The notes under the pieces: model-generated
What the model was told of the DNA's origin: nothing
The model's database searches: none
The model's input: the letters and a program-made list of their open reading frames with translations, nothing else
Part shown: one piece after another, positions 52,091 to 64,000 of the stretch
Layout: each line of letters starts with the position of its first letter
How positions within the stretch are numbered: the first letter of the stretch is position 1
NCBI GenBank assembly: GCA_016647705.1
Contig: CM028328.1
Location: 3,497,311-3,561,310, forward strand
Direction of reading: 5' to 3'
Length of the DNA: 64,000 nt
From: Eucommia ulmoides
Lineage: Eukaryota; Streptophyta; Magnoliopsida; Garryales; Eucommiaceae
Translations under genes and position numbers: made by a program

Positions 52091-53800
52091 CTATGCCCTG
52101 TTTGTCTAGTGTTTATGTTCCCCGAAAACTAGGAACAGGAACAAAAATATGGAAACCAAAATAAGTATGTTTCTATTCTGCTCCTAGATTTTCAGACATA
52201 TGGTTGGGAACAGAACAGAATTGCTTCAATTATTTGGGAAAATCTATTCCCAAATTTCTGTTTCTTTTCCTGAAAAACCTTAGAACGAGAACAAAAGGGG
52301 AAAATCTGTTTCTATGTCGTTCCAAGATTACTACAATTTTCTAGAAACAAGACAAAAACACAATTTTTTTCATTGCCAAATTTATGTTAGTCTTCCATGT
52401 TTTCTGGGAACAGAAACTACCGTTTGTTAGTGTTTCCATCCCATTCCATCCCCAGATTTTTGGAATTGATGTTTGGAAACAAATTTGGCAAACCATTTCC
52501 GTTCCCATCCCATCCCAAAATTTTGAGATTGATTCTTGAAATCCTTAAGGAAATGAGAAACAAAAAAAAGTTTGATTTTTTTCATTCCCAAAAAAAGGAC
52601 ATTTTCAGAATTAAAGAAATTGTTGATGAGGTCCCTTGTTCAACTTTTGTTAGGCTCATAAGAAGATTTTTTTTTTTCCTTTTTTATTTGTTTATAGTAT
52701 ATTGATTGTTTATGCTTTTAGTTTTGAAAACATGCATAAATATAAATCAGGTAATAATTTTTAGTATACAGAGGGAATATGTATTTTTCTCAAAAAAAAA
52801 TTTGCTATTGAACGGTAAACTATTGACTACGAAACACTATTTGTCACATTTGACAAAAGGGTTTCGCTATACAATTGTATTTTTACTGCCAAAAATCATA
52901 TTTAATCAAATTAGACATCTATTGTAAAATATGTACGGTGTTTATATTTAATATATCAATAGTTTTAGATATCTATTTTTAATTAATGTTTATTTTTTTG
53001 AATTTAATGTCATTTGATATTCATTATCATACATTTAAAGAACGAAAAAAAAAAAACAAATGTTGAGGAAACAATTCTAAAATAACGTCATTGTCAAACG
53101 TGATTTTGTTTCTAGAAGGAAATCGAATTTTGTCTTTACCAAACGTGATTTTGTTCCCAGAAGGAAACATAATTCTCATCCCATCCCATCCTAAGTGGGA
53201 TGGGAAAAGTGAAAATACTAACCAAACGCCACCTAAATGAATACAACCTAATCTACATATCTTGAAGCAATTTTTGTGTGAAAAGAGCAAGCATGCTCTC
53301 AAGTAGAAATAACTATGGAATGTAAGTATGATTGCAACAGAGAGACAAACCAAATATATATAAATCGAGGCTCTTGTTTGGCAAGTATTCGTAAATCAAC
53401 ATCTTCTCTTCTTCTTGAATGCATCCCTATAAGCTTCACAAGATTCCGATGCTGAAGTTTTGCAATAAAAATAACTTCGTTTTTAAACTCGTTGAGTCCC
53501 TGGGCAGAAGTACTCGAAAGCCGCTTCACAGCAATTTCTCTCCTATCCTCCAGCACACCCTGAAATTGTCATGTGAGCTATCTTCAATAGAAAAACTAAG
53601 GCTAAGGTAGTGTTTGGAGGCACTTAAAGAATTACAACTTTGGAATTGGAATGCAAGTAAAAAACAAACACTGCCCAAAAGACACCATAATCAATAGTAA
53701 ATAACCATTGGTTGAGTACATATGCAAAAAAAGTCTTTAACACTTGACTTTGACTTTCAGCGTAACTGAAAGTATTTAAAATATGATTCCAAAAGCTCAA

Positions 53801-54403
53801 GGCCATGTTTGTTTTGCTTTCCAAATACTGTCTTCTATTTTCAAAAACAAAAAATAGTTTTTTGACAACACAACTCAAAAAAAAAATTACTAAACAACTT
53901 TCACAATACCTAATGTATCACATTAAATACTTTAAAATTATACTTTTATCATTTTAATGATTTTATTTCAATTTTTTTTTCTTTCTATATCCTTCGGTTG
54001 AATCCCACCCGATATCAGTTCGTAGTGGTTGAATCCCACGGGCGTGTGAGGGGGTGTGTTGAATTGCACATCGTTTGTGTTACCTCATCTTGACTATATA
54101 AAAGCCTAGGAACAATCCTCTCCTTTCAAGGCGTCTTTTGAGAATGAGTTAAGTCAATTGGGTTTTCTACACCTTTATTTTTTACTTGTCTAGAAATTCT
54201 CTATCGCACATTTAACTAACAAACATCATTATTATCTCTATTTTCTAGACATTACTTTTACTATTCAATTTTCGACCCATTATTAATAAATATTTCATTT
54301 TTCATAACATTTCCAAAACTAGAGGAAACAGCTTTTACAATATAGAAAATCTGTTTTAAAAGTTCCAAAAACTGTTTTTGAAAACAAATCCCAAACAAGC
54401 CCT
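53801..54403. mobile_element. MITE in intron 3 of copy 2 (shared with copy 3)
   Basis: The left part (ggccatgtttgttttgcttt) and the right part (gaaaacaaatcccaaacaag) form imperfect inverted ends around 'ctgttttctgttttcaaaaac' type sequence. The same element is at 61389-61790 in intron 3 of copy 3, so it was inserted before the two copies separated. The copy 2 version is longer because of an inner insertion. Confidence 0.6.
53990..54170. mobile_element. ~180-bp insertion specific to copy 2
   Basis: Compared with intron 3 of copy 3 (near 61580), copy 2 has an additional stretch. It holds two direct phrases 'gttgaatcccac' (53998 and 54028) and a TATA-like 'gactatataaaagcctagg'. This resembles part of an LTR. 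The ends could not be set exactly. Confidence 0.5.
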
Positions 54404-57348
54404 AAACAACCGAGTAATTCTTCAAACTTACTACTACAAGAGGAGAGTTCCAATAGATTCTAAAGTTCTGTGAAAATACTTGTCTTACTAAAAACTTTAT
54501 AAACAAAACGCAGCATTAAATCCTTCTTGGAATTTGGCTTTATGTACTTTCGGGAGAACCACATGGGCGGGTCAATTGTTTACATGTTACCTTATAAACA
54601 GGTCCAAATCCTCCCTCTCCAAGCTTATTGTTGAAAGAAAAGTTACTGGTAGCCTTGAATATAGTAGATAAGTCGAAAAGTGGCAATTCAAGATCTTCCT
54701 TCTGGATTTCTTTTGTGTAATCTTGTTTCAAGTCATTAACCAGTCTCCCTGCAACATAACGGATTAGGTTTACTCATCTGAGAGAACTACCTTGAGCAAG
54801 ATAACTTTCTTTAAGAAATATATGAGGTCTGCTGGCGAAACTCAACGTAAGGCTAAAGTATAATTGTTTTATCACTTCTAGAAACAAAAATTGGGAAAAA
54901 ACAGAATAATCATTATGATACACATCATTTTTGTTTAATTCTATACCACAATTGGTCAGAAAATCCAATCATGAACTAGTATTATAAGTTGAAAATAGTT
55001 TTTTAAGCATTTGTTTTTAGAAAACTAAAGATGAACAGCAAAGAATTCCAAGTCCAGAGGATGATTGCTGATCTAGTTTTACCTTCCCTCTGCTGCTGCT
55101 GATTCTTCTTCCTCTTCCTAACATACACGGTGAGGCTCAGGCCAAGCAGAACTACTCCAACCAACACTGACAAGCTGACTACCATGGCTTTTCTTTTCTT
55201 CCCATTGGAGCTAAATCGATAGACAGAGACAGTAGCATTTCCTATATCAAAATGAGTTAGTAATCACGAATTGTGAAACCCTAATCCTAATCTCAAAAAT
55301 ATATAGAAATTCAGATGTATTTCACATTTAAAAAAATAGAAGTCTATCTTCATGTTGATGAGAAGAAACAAGTAGAGCCCAGCTTACCTCACCTACTTTC
55401 ATAGTGATCCATTAGACACAAAAGTCGCATACTAAGGGATAAATCAAAAAGAAAAGGAAAAGAAGATAGGCTCTAGGGGAAATGAACTTTTGAGTTTTTT
55501 TTTTTTTTTTTTAGAACCCATTCCTCAATTTATAGATATTGGCAGAGATAAATACCTAATTCGGATGAAGCAATCCTAATAAAAATATCTTTGGCCATTT
55601 TTAGACTGCTCCCTGATGTCAATGAGATCACCAAACCAGAGCAAGCAGCCACTTCCCCCATCTCTTATGTCTAAATTTGCATAGGCCATACAAGAACAGT
55701 TGTGGGAGCACATCATTTCACATTCCTTAAGGTTCATGCTCTCATTGAACCAAGAGTACCTTGTGTCCGGCAATTTCACACCAGAATATTTGAGAAACCC
55801 ATCTCCATCGTGGCAATCCAAAGGCATTTTCCGAACACAACCATCTGACCAATCTCCAACCATCCACTCTTGGGGGTGTTTAGCAACAAATTTACTTAAA
55901 CATCCACAAACAGGATTGGTTCCAACATTGCAGCTACCATAAGGACCACACTGGTTGTAAATGTCGCAGTTATCTGTTGGCGCAGTCACGTAAAGGAACC
56001 AACTTTGGGTTCGATTAACCCAAGTCCAGCGCTGTGCAACACCAGTCTGACTCAATATGACCCTTGAAACAACAGAACTATTATGAAGCTGATAACCGAA
56101 GGACACCTCCTTTTTATTGAAGACGAATTGAACAGTATATATGGAATTCTTTTACATATTTGGCGTCCCGCTGAACCGGACACCATGCCATGGTCCAGTA
56201 CGGAACTTCGTGACTGAACCTTTCAAAAGAATTTTTTGTGGGTATCCAGTAGGATCGCAGTGATACGTATATTCACTTGGACTTGGATCATCATTGCTCT
56301 TCCAAGAAGATAGGAACACCTCTTGGCCAGTTATGAAGTTCCATCCCAGTTTCATGCCTGGTAAAAGAGTGTCTCCCGGATGATGAAAACTCTGCCAGAG
56401 AAAATTCTCTGGGCTATTTTCACCCGCATCTTTCACAACAAGATTTCCCGAGTCCAAGAGCTGTGCAACTGGATTTCCTACAGATCTTGAGGTATTTGAA
56501 GACCATATGATGTTTTTGGTACTATTGAGAAGTACGAGGATACCTGGTTCTGTGACTGAGAGTACACCAGAAGAATCAGAGAGAGGGGTTCCTCTGTTGG
56601 CAACCCATACCAGAGTCTTTAAGGAGATCTTCTTGTACCAGATTCCCACATACCGGTTCTTGGAATTGCCTGGACTGAAGAATCCCATCTCGAAGCTTCC
56701 ATTGGCTGATACTATTGTCTCACCATCTTTCACTGATCTGACGTTTGTTATGATATCTTCAGCTTGGGACATGATCACAACTGAAAACAGGAAAAGAAAT
56801 GATGAGAAACCTTCAATTGATGTCCTCATGCTTCTCTTAATGGATTTTCCACCATCACCACTATCTAATCAGTTTAAGTAATTAATCAAAGACATCAGGC
56901 AAATGAATGGACTTTTTCTCTCCATCAGAAGACCAAGTCTTCCTGCTCCCTTTTCACTTTGGTAACTGGTGATAGAATTGAGGTTATGAATTTCATCTAG
57001 AAAGTCGAATTATGCTGACTACTTCTGATGTTTTGATTTCTATGACAAGTGCAGTATATATAAACTGAGCCCCAGCAGGAGGACTTGAAAAAGATTATAT
57101 CAACTATCAAGTAATGTGTTTTGAAAGTTCAAAGTAGGCTTCATAAGCAGGTCAACATTAGACACAAAAATCAAGATGACGGAAGAGTCAAAAGACAACC
57201 ACCAATAACAGCTATTAATTCCATTCAAGACAGACAAATCAACACTGTTAATGCAAAAAAGTCGAAAACCAAAAACAAAATGTCACTTTCAGTTATTATT
57301 CAAGTGCATTCTTCTATTGATTATGACGAGAAAGTTCACAATAATATC

Positions 57349-57563
57349 CCCATGCCATAGTTGTGACAGAAATTGTCTTGTACTGTAATCCCACATACCG
57401 GTTTTTAGAATTGCCAGGGCTGAAGAATCCCAACTCGAAGCACCCACTGTCTGATACTACTGTGTTGCCACCATCTCTCACTGATCCAACGATTGTTATG
57501 AGATCTTCTGCAGGGGACACAATCACCAATGAAAACAAGAAAAGAAACGATGAGAAACTTCAT
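57349..57563 (-). pseudogene. Exon 1 fragment of a lost kinase copy
   Basis: On the minus strand this matches the first 210 bp of exon 1: a signal-peptide region, then [32 protein letters not shown] and an end in YKTISVTTMAWG. A deletion of about 14 bp after the start codon shifts the frame. The match stops at 57349, where sequence typical of the upstream region of copies 1 and 2 begins. It is a remnant of a further array member. Confidence 0.85.
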
Positions 57564-58405
57564 GCTTCTCTTTGTGGGTTTACATCCTTCCTCACTACTA
57601 TATCAGTTTTGGGGAGAAAAGAAGAAGAAGAAGAAGAAGAAGTAGTGTTTCAGGTCATATAACCAACTTGGGCAAACTAGAACATGGAAGAATCACCAAA
57701 CTAATTGATCACTGGCACTTGTCAACAGCAATCATTATAAGAATTGATAAATGAGAATAAACCACTTCATCTAGTCAGCTAAGCTAGAGGTGAAAAAAGA
57801 GTTGCGTTGGATTGACACACCCAACAAGATGCCAAAAATTCAAATCGATAAAATTTCCGATGATGGATTAGTTCAGAATAAAAATATATGAACAGATCAA
57901 ACTGAAACTTCCTTTCATATATTTCAATTAGTAAGAAAAATTAAAGAAAAACACAAAGAAATGAGAAAACCGTTTGCAAAGGAGACAATGCTTTTAGAGT
58001 ACCTGTTGTATGATCTGTCGTAAATATGTTTTCACTTTTGCTAAAGTCAAATCAACTGTGGTGCACCTCACCCGGAATTGATCAACAGTGAAACATGCCG
58101 CCTCTGCCAAATATTGTGGCTGGAGTTGGCCTAGACTTTAGAAACAATTTTCAAATTGCATTTGAAACAGGACTTCAAAAGTATAATAAAAATAAAATAA
58201 ATAAAAACAATCACATGCAAGAAAAGGAACTAATAAATACAGTTAAACTATATATATATATATACACACACACACAACCCTTCATAGCAGCCACCAAGTT
58301 CCTAAAACTACAAAAGTCAATCTACATTGAACTTTATTCATTGACTGGAGAGAATTTAGACTCCATTTTAACAACATAAAAAAACTAAACCTAGTATGAC
58401 TCTTG
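57564..58405. other. Spacer between kinase remnants
   Basis: 57790-58240 is paralogous to 47070-47445 upstream of copy 1, and 58280-58400 to the sequence after the stop codons of copies 2 and 3. A (GAA)n run is at 57621-57644 and a (TA)n(CA)n run at 58248-58276. No gene of its own. Confidence 0.6.
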
Positions 58406-58583
58406 TCATCGAGGATAGAGCAGAGAAACCGTGATTTCGTTGGCAGAACAGGGCAGTTTCGTGCTTGAGGAATTCTCAGCTTCGAATATAGTCCTCTCCA
58501 TGAAGAAACCAGGCTGCTTCGGTGGGGCCAACGGGCCTTCACTCCCCAACATCAGAACTACCGAAGACATGCTCGGCCTATAT
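58406..58583 (-). pseudogene. Exon 7 fragment of a lost kinase copy
   Basis: The 3' part of exon 7, including [17 protein letters not shown] and the stop codon at 58408-58406, is present. It is cut off sharply at about 58583, after the RPSMSS-equivalent codons. The segment 58280-58583 as a whole is a close copy of 58800-59100 at the end of copy 3. Confidence 0.85.
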
Positions 58584-58916
58584 TTGGTATATGTCTTAAC
58601 AGTTTTTATTTTTGTTTTTTATATAAAATTGGACCAAAATCGAACTATTGACATCCTTACTCGAAAAAGTATGATAAAAATAAAACAAATAAATAAAAAC
58701 AATCACATACAAGAAAAACAACTGATCTATAGAGAGAAAAAAAAAAGAGAGAGAGAGAGAGAGAAGAAGAAAGAAAAGAAAGAAAGAAAGAAAAATCATA
58801 CAACCCTTTATAACAGCCATCAAGTTCCTAAAACTACAAAAGTCAATGTACATTGAACTTTCGAATTTAGACTCAATTTTAACGATATTAAAAAACTAAA
58901 CCTAGTATGACTCTTG
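58584..58916. other. Spacer 3' of copy 3 with GA-rich microsatellite
   Basis: 58728-58796 is a purine-rich microsatellite, (GA)n then (GAAA)n. 58800-58916 is the 3' flank of copy 3. Open frames here are simple-sequence products. Confidence 0.6.
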
Positions 58917-61900
58917 TCATCGAGGATCGAGCACAGAAATCGTGTTTTCATTGGCAGAATAGGGTTGTTTCGTGCTCGAGGAATTCTCGGCTTCGAATAT
59001 AGTCCTCTCCGTGAAGAAACCAGGCTGCTTCGGTTGGGCCAATGGGCCTTCACTCCCCAACATCATAACCACCGAAGACATGCTCGGCCTATCTTCGGGC
59101 CCCTGTTGGACACACAATAAGCCCACGTGGATACATCGAAGGACTTCTGTGTGATGGTGCGAGTCCCTCACAAAAGTATCTATCAATTCCTCGGACCTTC
59201 CTTCTTTATAAAGCCTCCATGCCTACAAAAGAACTTGGAAGCTTAATGAGTTCTAATGGAAACTATTGATGCATGAAAAATGTTCAGTTGAGGCGCATTT
59301 GGTACAAGTATTTTTCATAACAAATTTGAAAAAAAAAAAAGTTTTGTTTAAAAAAAAAAAACTTAAAACTGGAAGTATCCGGTATCGCCTCATCCAAAGG
59401 AAATTATTTACTGATAAATAGATTTGTGGCATCTTTGAATAGAGAGACCGTAGATCAACGGAAAATTAAACTATTTTTCGTTCTAAAAAAAACTTAGAAG
59501 TGATGATATTTCTTTTTAAAAGTATTTTTAAATTATAAAACAAAAATTACTTTAATTTCTTTTTCTTTTGGCATTTGACTTTAAAAAAAAAGTTCAAAAA
59601 AATAAAAAATATTACCAAACAATGCCTTACATGTCCAAGGAGATTGTGTTGGTGATCTTGGTGAAAGAATTTTCGATTTCTCTTGCCACTCACAATCTCC
59701 AGCACCAAAACACCAAAGCTAAAAACATCGGATTTAACAGAGAAAAGCCCGTCTACTGCATACTCCGGAGACATGTAACCACTGCAAAGAATGAAAAAAA
59801 AAAATACAAACCGATCTGAAAACACAAACCAATCTGAAAACAAAGTTTTTGAGTGTAGTTTTCTTGTAAGCGAACCTCACAATCTGTTTTGGCAGTGGCT
59901 AAAAATAAGTTTAGGTAGCGTTTGGTTGCATAAAATTCAAGTCTTGAAATTGGAATTGGAATTGGAATTGGAGATATTTTTACATGCAATCATTTCTTAT
60001 TCCAATTCTAGGGCTCCAATTCCATGAAACCAAACAGTACTTAGAGTAGCAGACGACATATGGGGTTTCTTACTATGTGCCGACGACTCTGTTTGTATTT
60101 GCTTCAGTCTCTTTTCCTCCAAAACTTCTAGCAAGTCCAAAGTCTGAAATTTTGGGATTCAATTCCATGTCCAGTAAAATGTTGCTAGCTTTGAGATCCC
60201 TATGAATAATCCTAAGCCGAGAATCTTGATGAAGATATAGAAGTCCACGGGCAATTCCGTTGATAATGTGAAACCTCGTAGGCCAATCCAATATCTTCCT
60301 TGGATTTTGATCTGTCAAAAATTCAATTTGTCATTTAGTACTTGGATGCTTGACCATTGATCCAGCAGTCAAGGCATTTCTGTTTTGTCCCAATAATCGG
60401 AACAGAAACAGACATATGAAACAAAAAAATATATTTTTAAGTTTTTTAGAATATATATTTTTAGGAAGAATATAATTGTTAATTTGGCAACAAATGACAA
60501 ACACCCCCTTAGTGTTTCAATTCAAATATTTTTGTTTCAAATCCCAAAAATTAGAACAAAAACAAAATGGAGGAGGGGTCTGTTTCTATTCTGTTCCCAA
60601 AATCACAGAACAGAATTCTAGAAACAAAACAGAACCAGATTTTTTGTTCCAAAATTATGTTTCTGCTCCACATCTTTTTTGGAACAAAAACAAAAAATTG
60701 GGAACAGATACACTAAACAAATGCAACCTAATCTACAAACTTGAAGCAATTTTTGTGTGAAAAGAGCAATCAATTCTCTTATATAGCTAACAGCTACGGA
60801 ATTCAAGTGTGATTGTAGTAGAGAGAAACCAAATATATATAAGTCAAGGCTCTTGTTCGGCAAGTATTCGTAAATCAACATCTTTTCTTCTTCTTGAATG
60901 CAGCACCCTAGAAGCTTCACAAGATTCCGATGCTGAAGTTTTGCAATAAAAATAACTTCATTCTTAAACTCGTTGAGTCCCTGGGCGGAAGTACATGAAA
61001 GACGCTTCACAGCAATTTCTCCCCCTTCCTCCAGCACACCCTGAAATCATCATGTCAGCTATCTTCAGAAGAAAAACTAAGGCTAAGTTAGTGTTTGGAA
61101 GCAATTAAAGAATTGGAATTTTGGAATTGCAACTAGGAATGAATGCAAGTAAAACCAAGCACTGCCCAAAAGACATCGTAATTGTTAAAGTGAAAGAATA
61201 GAAGGAAAAGAATTAAGATTATGAGAAGATTTAACTATTATGTTAGCCTCTCCCTCTATTTATAATAAGAATTAAAAAACAATACAGATACCCTCGGAAA
61301 CCCTAAATACAAGAATGACATAAATACTCTTTTACAGTGATCAATAGTAAATAACCTTTGTTTCAGTACATATGCACAACAAGATTAAGGCCATGTTAGT
61401 TTCGCTCTCCAAAAACTGTTTTCTGTTTTCAAAAACACAAAATACAACTATTTCTCTATTGATAACACAACTCAAAAAACACTTTTACAAAATAACTTTC
61501 ACAATATTGAACTATCACATTAAATACTATTTATATTACACTTTTACTATTTCATAAATTCAATTTCTGTTTTTTTCTACATCATTTATTTTTTATTTCT
61601 CTACAAATTCTCTGCCACACATTTTACTCAATGACATTTTTTTACATTTCAAATTTTCAACCAATTATTAATGAATTTTCCCTTTTAATAACTTTTTCAA
61701 AACTAAACCAACAAGTCCTTACAATTTTGAAAATTTGTTTCAATATTTTCGAGAACTGTCTTCGAAAACAAAACAAGCCCCAAACAGCCTAGTAATTCTT
61801 CAAACTTACTACTACAAGTGGGTAGTTCCAATAGGTTCTCAAGTTTTACAAAAATACTTGTCTGACTAAAAAGTTTATGAAAAAACACTGTATTAAATCA

Positions 61901-64000
61901 TTCTTGGAATTTGGCTTTATTTACTCTATTGAGAAACATATGAGCCAATAGTCCAGATTTTACCTTATAAACAGGTCCAAATCCTCCCTCTCCAAGTTTA
62001 TTTTTGACAGAGAAGTTATTGGTAGCCTTCACTATAGTAGATAAGTCGAAAAGTGGCAATTCTAGATCTTCCCTCGGGATTTCGTTTGAGCAATCTTGTT
62101 TTGAGTCAATAACCAGATTCCCTGCAACATACGGGATTAAATTGACTCATCCGACAGAACTACCTTGAGCCAGATAACTAGCCTTTAAAAAATATATGAG
62201 ATCTGCTGGTGAAACTCAACATGAGGCTGAAGGTATAATTTGATTAATTGGTTTATCACTTTTAGAAACAAAAATTAAGAGGCAAGTGTTTTGTAGAATA
62301 ATCATTGTGATACACTTCATTTTTGGTATAATTCTAAACTGCAATTAGTGAGAAGATCCACTTTTGAAATAGTATTATAAGTTTAAGGCAGTATTTCTGG
62401 AATTTGTTTCCGGAAACTAAAGAAGAAGGATTACAAAGAATTCAAGTCCAGAGGATAATCATTCATCTAGTATTTACCTTCCCTCTGCCGCTGACGATTC
62501 TTCTTCCTCTTCCTAAAATACACGGTCAGGCTCAGGCCAAGCAGAAGTGCTCCAACAAAAATTGACAAGCAGACTACTATGGCTGTTCTTTTCTTCCCAT
62601 TGGAGCTAAATCGATGGACAGCGACAGTAGCATGTCCTATATTTAAAAGAGTTTGGTAATCATGTGAGAAATCCTAATCCAAATCTCAAAAAAAAAATAA
62701 AAAAATATATATATATATATATAGGAATTCAGATGTATTTCACATTAATATATATATATATATGGAGAGAGAGAGGGAGAGAAGTGTCTTTGAAGTTGAT
62801 GAGAAGAAAACAGATAACCTGTAGACCCTAACTTACCTCGCCTATTTTCATAGAGATTCATTTGCAACAAAGTTGCATATAAGGAATAAATCAAAGAGAG
62901 CAGAAAAATAAAGACATAATCCAGAGGAAATGAAGTTTTGAGATTTTTTTCTTTAGAACCCATTCCTCAATTTATAGATATTTGGAGAGATAAATACCTA
63001 ATTCAGATGAAGCAATCCTAATGAAAATATCTTGGCCAGTTTTAGACTGCTCCCTGATGTCAATGAGATCACCGAACCAGAGCAAGCAGCCACTTCCTCC
63101 ATCTCGTATATCTAAATTTGCATAAGCCATACAAGAACAGTTCTGGGAGCACATTATTTCACATTCCTTAAGGTTCATGCTCTCATTGAACCAAGAGTAC
63201 CTTGTGTCTGGCAATTTAATGTCAGAATATTTGAGAAACCCATCTCCGCCATGGCAATTCAAGGGTGTTTCCCGAACACAACCGTCTGACAAATCACCTA
63301 TCATCCAATCTTGGGGGTGTTTCGGCTTAAATTTACTCAAACACCCACAAACAATGGAGTTTCCAATGATGCAGCTACCATAAGGACCACACTGGTTGTA
63401 CATGTCACAATTATCTATTGGTGCAGTCAAATAAAGTAGCCAACTTTGGGTCCGATTAACCCACATCCAGCGTTGTACTACACCAGTCTGACTCAATATA
63501 ACCCTTGAAATAACAGAACTATTATGAAGCTGATAATCAAAGTACACTTCCTCTTTATTGAAGACAAATCGAATTGTATAAATGGAATTACTTTCCAAGT
63601 TTGGTCTCCCATTAAACCGGACACCATTCCACGGTCCAGTGCGATATTGCTCAACCGAACCTTTGAGAATAACTAACTGTGGGTATCCAGTAGGATCGCA
63701 GTGATAGGTAAATTCACCTGGACTTGGATCCTCATTGCTCTTCCAAGATGAAAGGAACACCTCTTGGCCAGTTATGAAGTTCCTTCCCAGCTTCATCCCT
63801 GGCAAAAGGGTGTCGCCCGGATGATGAAAACTCTCCCAGAGGAAATTCTCATTCACATCTTTCACCACGAGATTTCCTGTATCCATCAACTGTGCGACTG
63901 GATTTTTTACAGATCTTGAGGTATTTGAAGTCCATATGATGTTTTTGGTACCATTGAGAAGGACAAGAATACCGGGTTCTGTGACCGAGAGTACACCGGA
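58917..64000 (-). CDS. G-type lectin S-receptor-like Ser/Thr kinase, copy 3 (5' end outside window)
   Basis: Exon 1 runs from beyond 64000 to 62998, followed by 62636-62478, 62121-61964, 61040-60830, 60311-60074, 59781-59631 and 59222-58917. All junctions are GT-AG in the same phases as copy 1. The frame is open for 741 codons, and about 86 N-terminal residues including the signal peptide are missing from the window. Visible parts: most of the B-lectin domain, S-locus glycoprotein region ([13 protein letters not shown]), EGF-like [13 protein letters not shown] domain, a transmembrane helix in exon 2, and a kinase with [26 protein letters not shown] and SPE all present. It is expected to be functional if its 5' end is intact. 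Its intron insertions distinguish it from copy 2. Confidence 0.9.
59914..60040. mobile_element. 127-bp MITE (family D) in intron 5 of copy 3
   Basis: The left end is GGTAGCGTTTGGTTG and the complemented right end GTACTGTTTGGTTTCATGG. TTA flanks both ends (59911-59913 and 60041-60043). A small internal tandem 'ggaatt' repeat (gaattggaattggaattgga) is present at about 59956-59978. Confidence 0.8.
61183..61336. mobile_element. Short solo-LTR-like insertion in intron 3 of copy 3
   Basis: The insert starts TGTTAAAGTG and ends CTTTTACA (TG..CA ends). Flanks are gtaat (61178-61182) and gtgat (61337-61341), 4 of 5 identical. Copy 2 has the empty site at the same place (about 53685), reading ccataatcaatag, so presence and absence can be compared directly. 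At 154 bp it is in the range of TRIM-type elements. Confidence 0.7.
61389..61790. mobile_element. MITE in intron 3 of copy 3 (shared with copy 2)
   Basis: It starts ggccatgttagtttcgctct after TAA (61386-61388) and ends near aaaacaagccccaaacag. It is the counterpart of the element at 53801-54403 without the inner insertion. Confidence 0.6.

Overview
The window is nuclear DNA of a flowering plant, most likely a woody eudicot. It is AT-rich, with intron-containing genes (GT-AG introns), a plant-specific receptor-kinase family, plant L1- and RTE-type LINEs, many MITEs, and long microsatellites. I cannot name the species from the sequence. There is no sign of bacterial, organellar or viral origin.

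Layout. 1-10.2 kb has no gene I can support. It holds a cluster of TGGGCY motifs, an RTE LINE tail split by a hAT-like element, short tandem repeats and a Mutator-like foldback element with a GC-rich core. 10.25-16.0 kb is a nearly full-length but dead L1-type LINE (plus strand). 16-22.9 kb is repeats: a three-copy tandem repeat, Harbinger-like MITEs, a long CT-rich array and a (CA)n(TA)n tract. 23.1-26.8 kb is an intact seven-exon gene for an atypical bHLH transcription factor of the bHLH112/bHLH123 type (428 aa). 27-31.5 kb is repeats. 31.6-31.9 kb (minus) is an intronless single-EF-hand calcium sensor of the KIC/PBP1 type (118 aa). 32-39.4 kb is again mostly transposon-derived, but contains a decayed last exon of a receptor kinase that is itself split by a hAT-like MITE.

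39.5-64 kb is a head-to-tail tandem array of G-type lectin (S-domain) receptor-like kinases, all on the minus strand. Copy 1 (39.5-44.6 kb) is an intact seven-exon gene of 826 aa. Copy 2 (50.7-56.8 kb) is a pseudogene with a nonsense codon and two frameshifts. Copy 3 (58.9 kb to the window edge) is open throughout, but its first ~86 codons lie beyond the window. Fragments at 57.35-57.56 kb (exon 1) and 58.41-58.58 kb (exon 7) are remnants of another copy. An RTE LINE (47.45-50.57 kb, minus) was inserted between copies 1 and 2.

How it fits together. The kinases would sit in the plasma membrane with an extracellular lectin/SLG/PAN region and a cytosolic Ser/Thr kinase. The array shows birth-and-death evolution, and because the copies are paralogous their flanks and introns serve as empty-site references for dating insertions. 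The bHLH and EF-hand genes are separate, unlinked functions. I found no clearly new biological system. The most unusual items are a decoy half-exon 4 with an intact acceptor inside intron 3 of copy 1, a MITE starting 3 bp after the stop codon of copy 1, and the ghost kinase copies.
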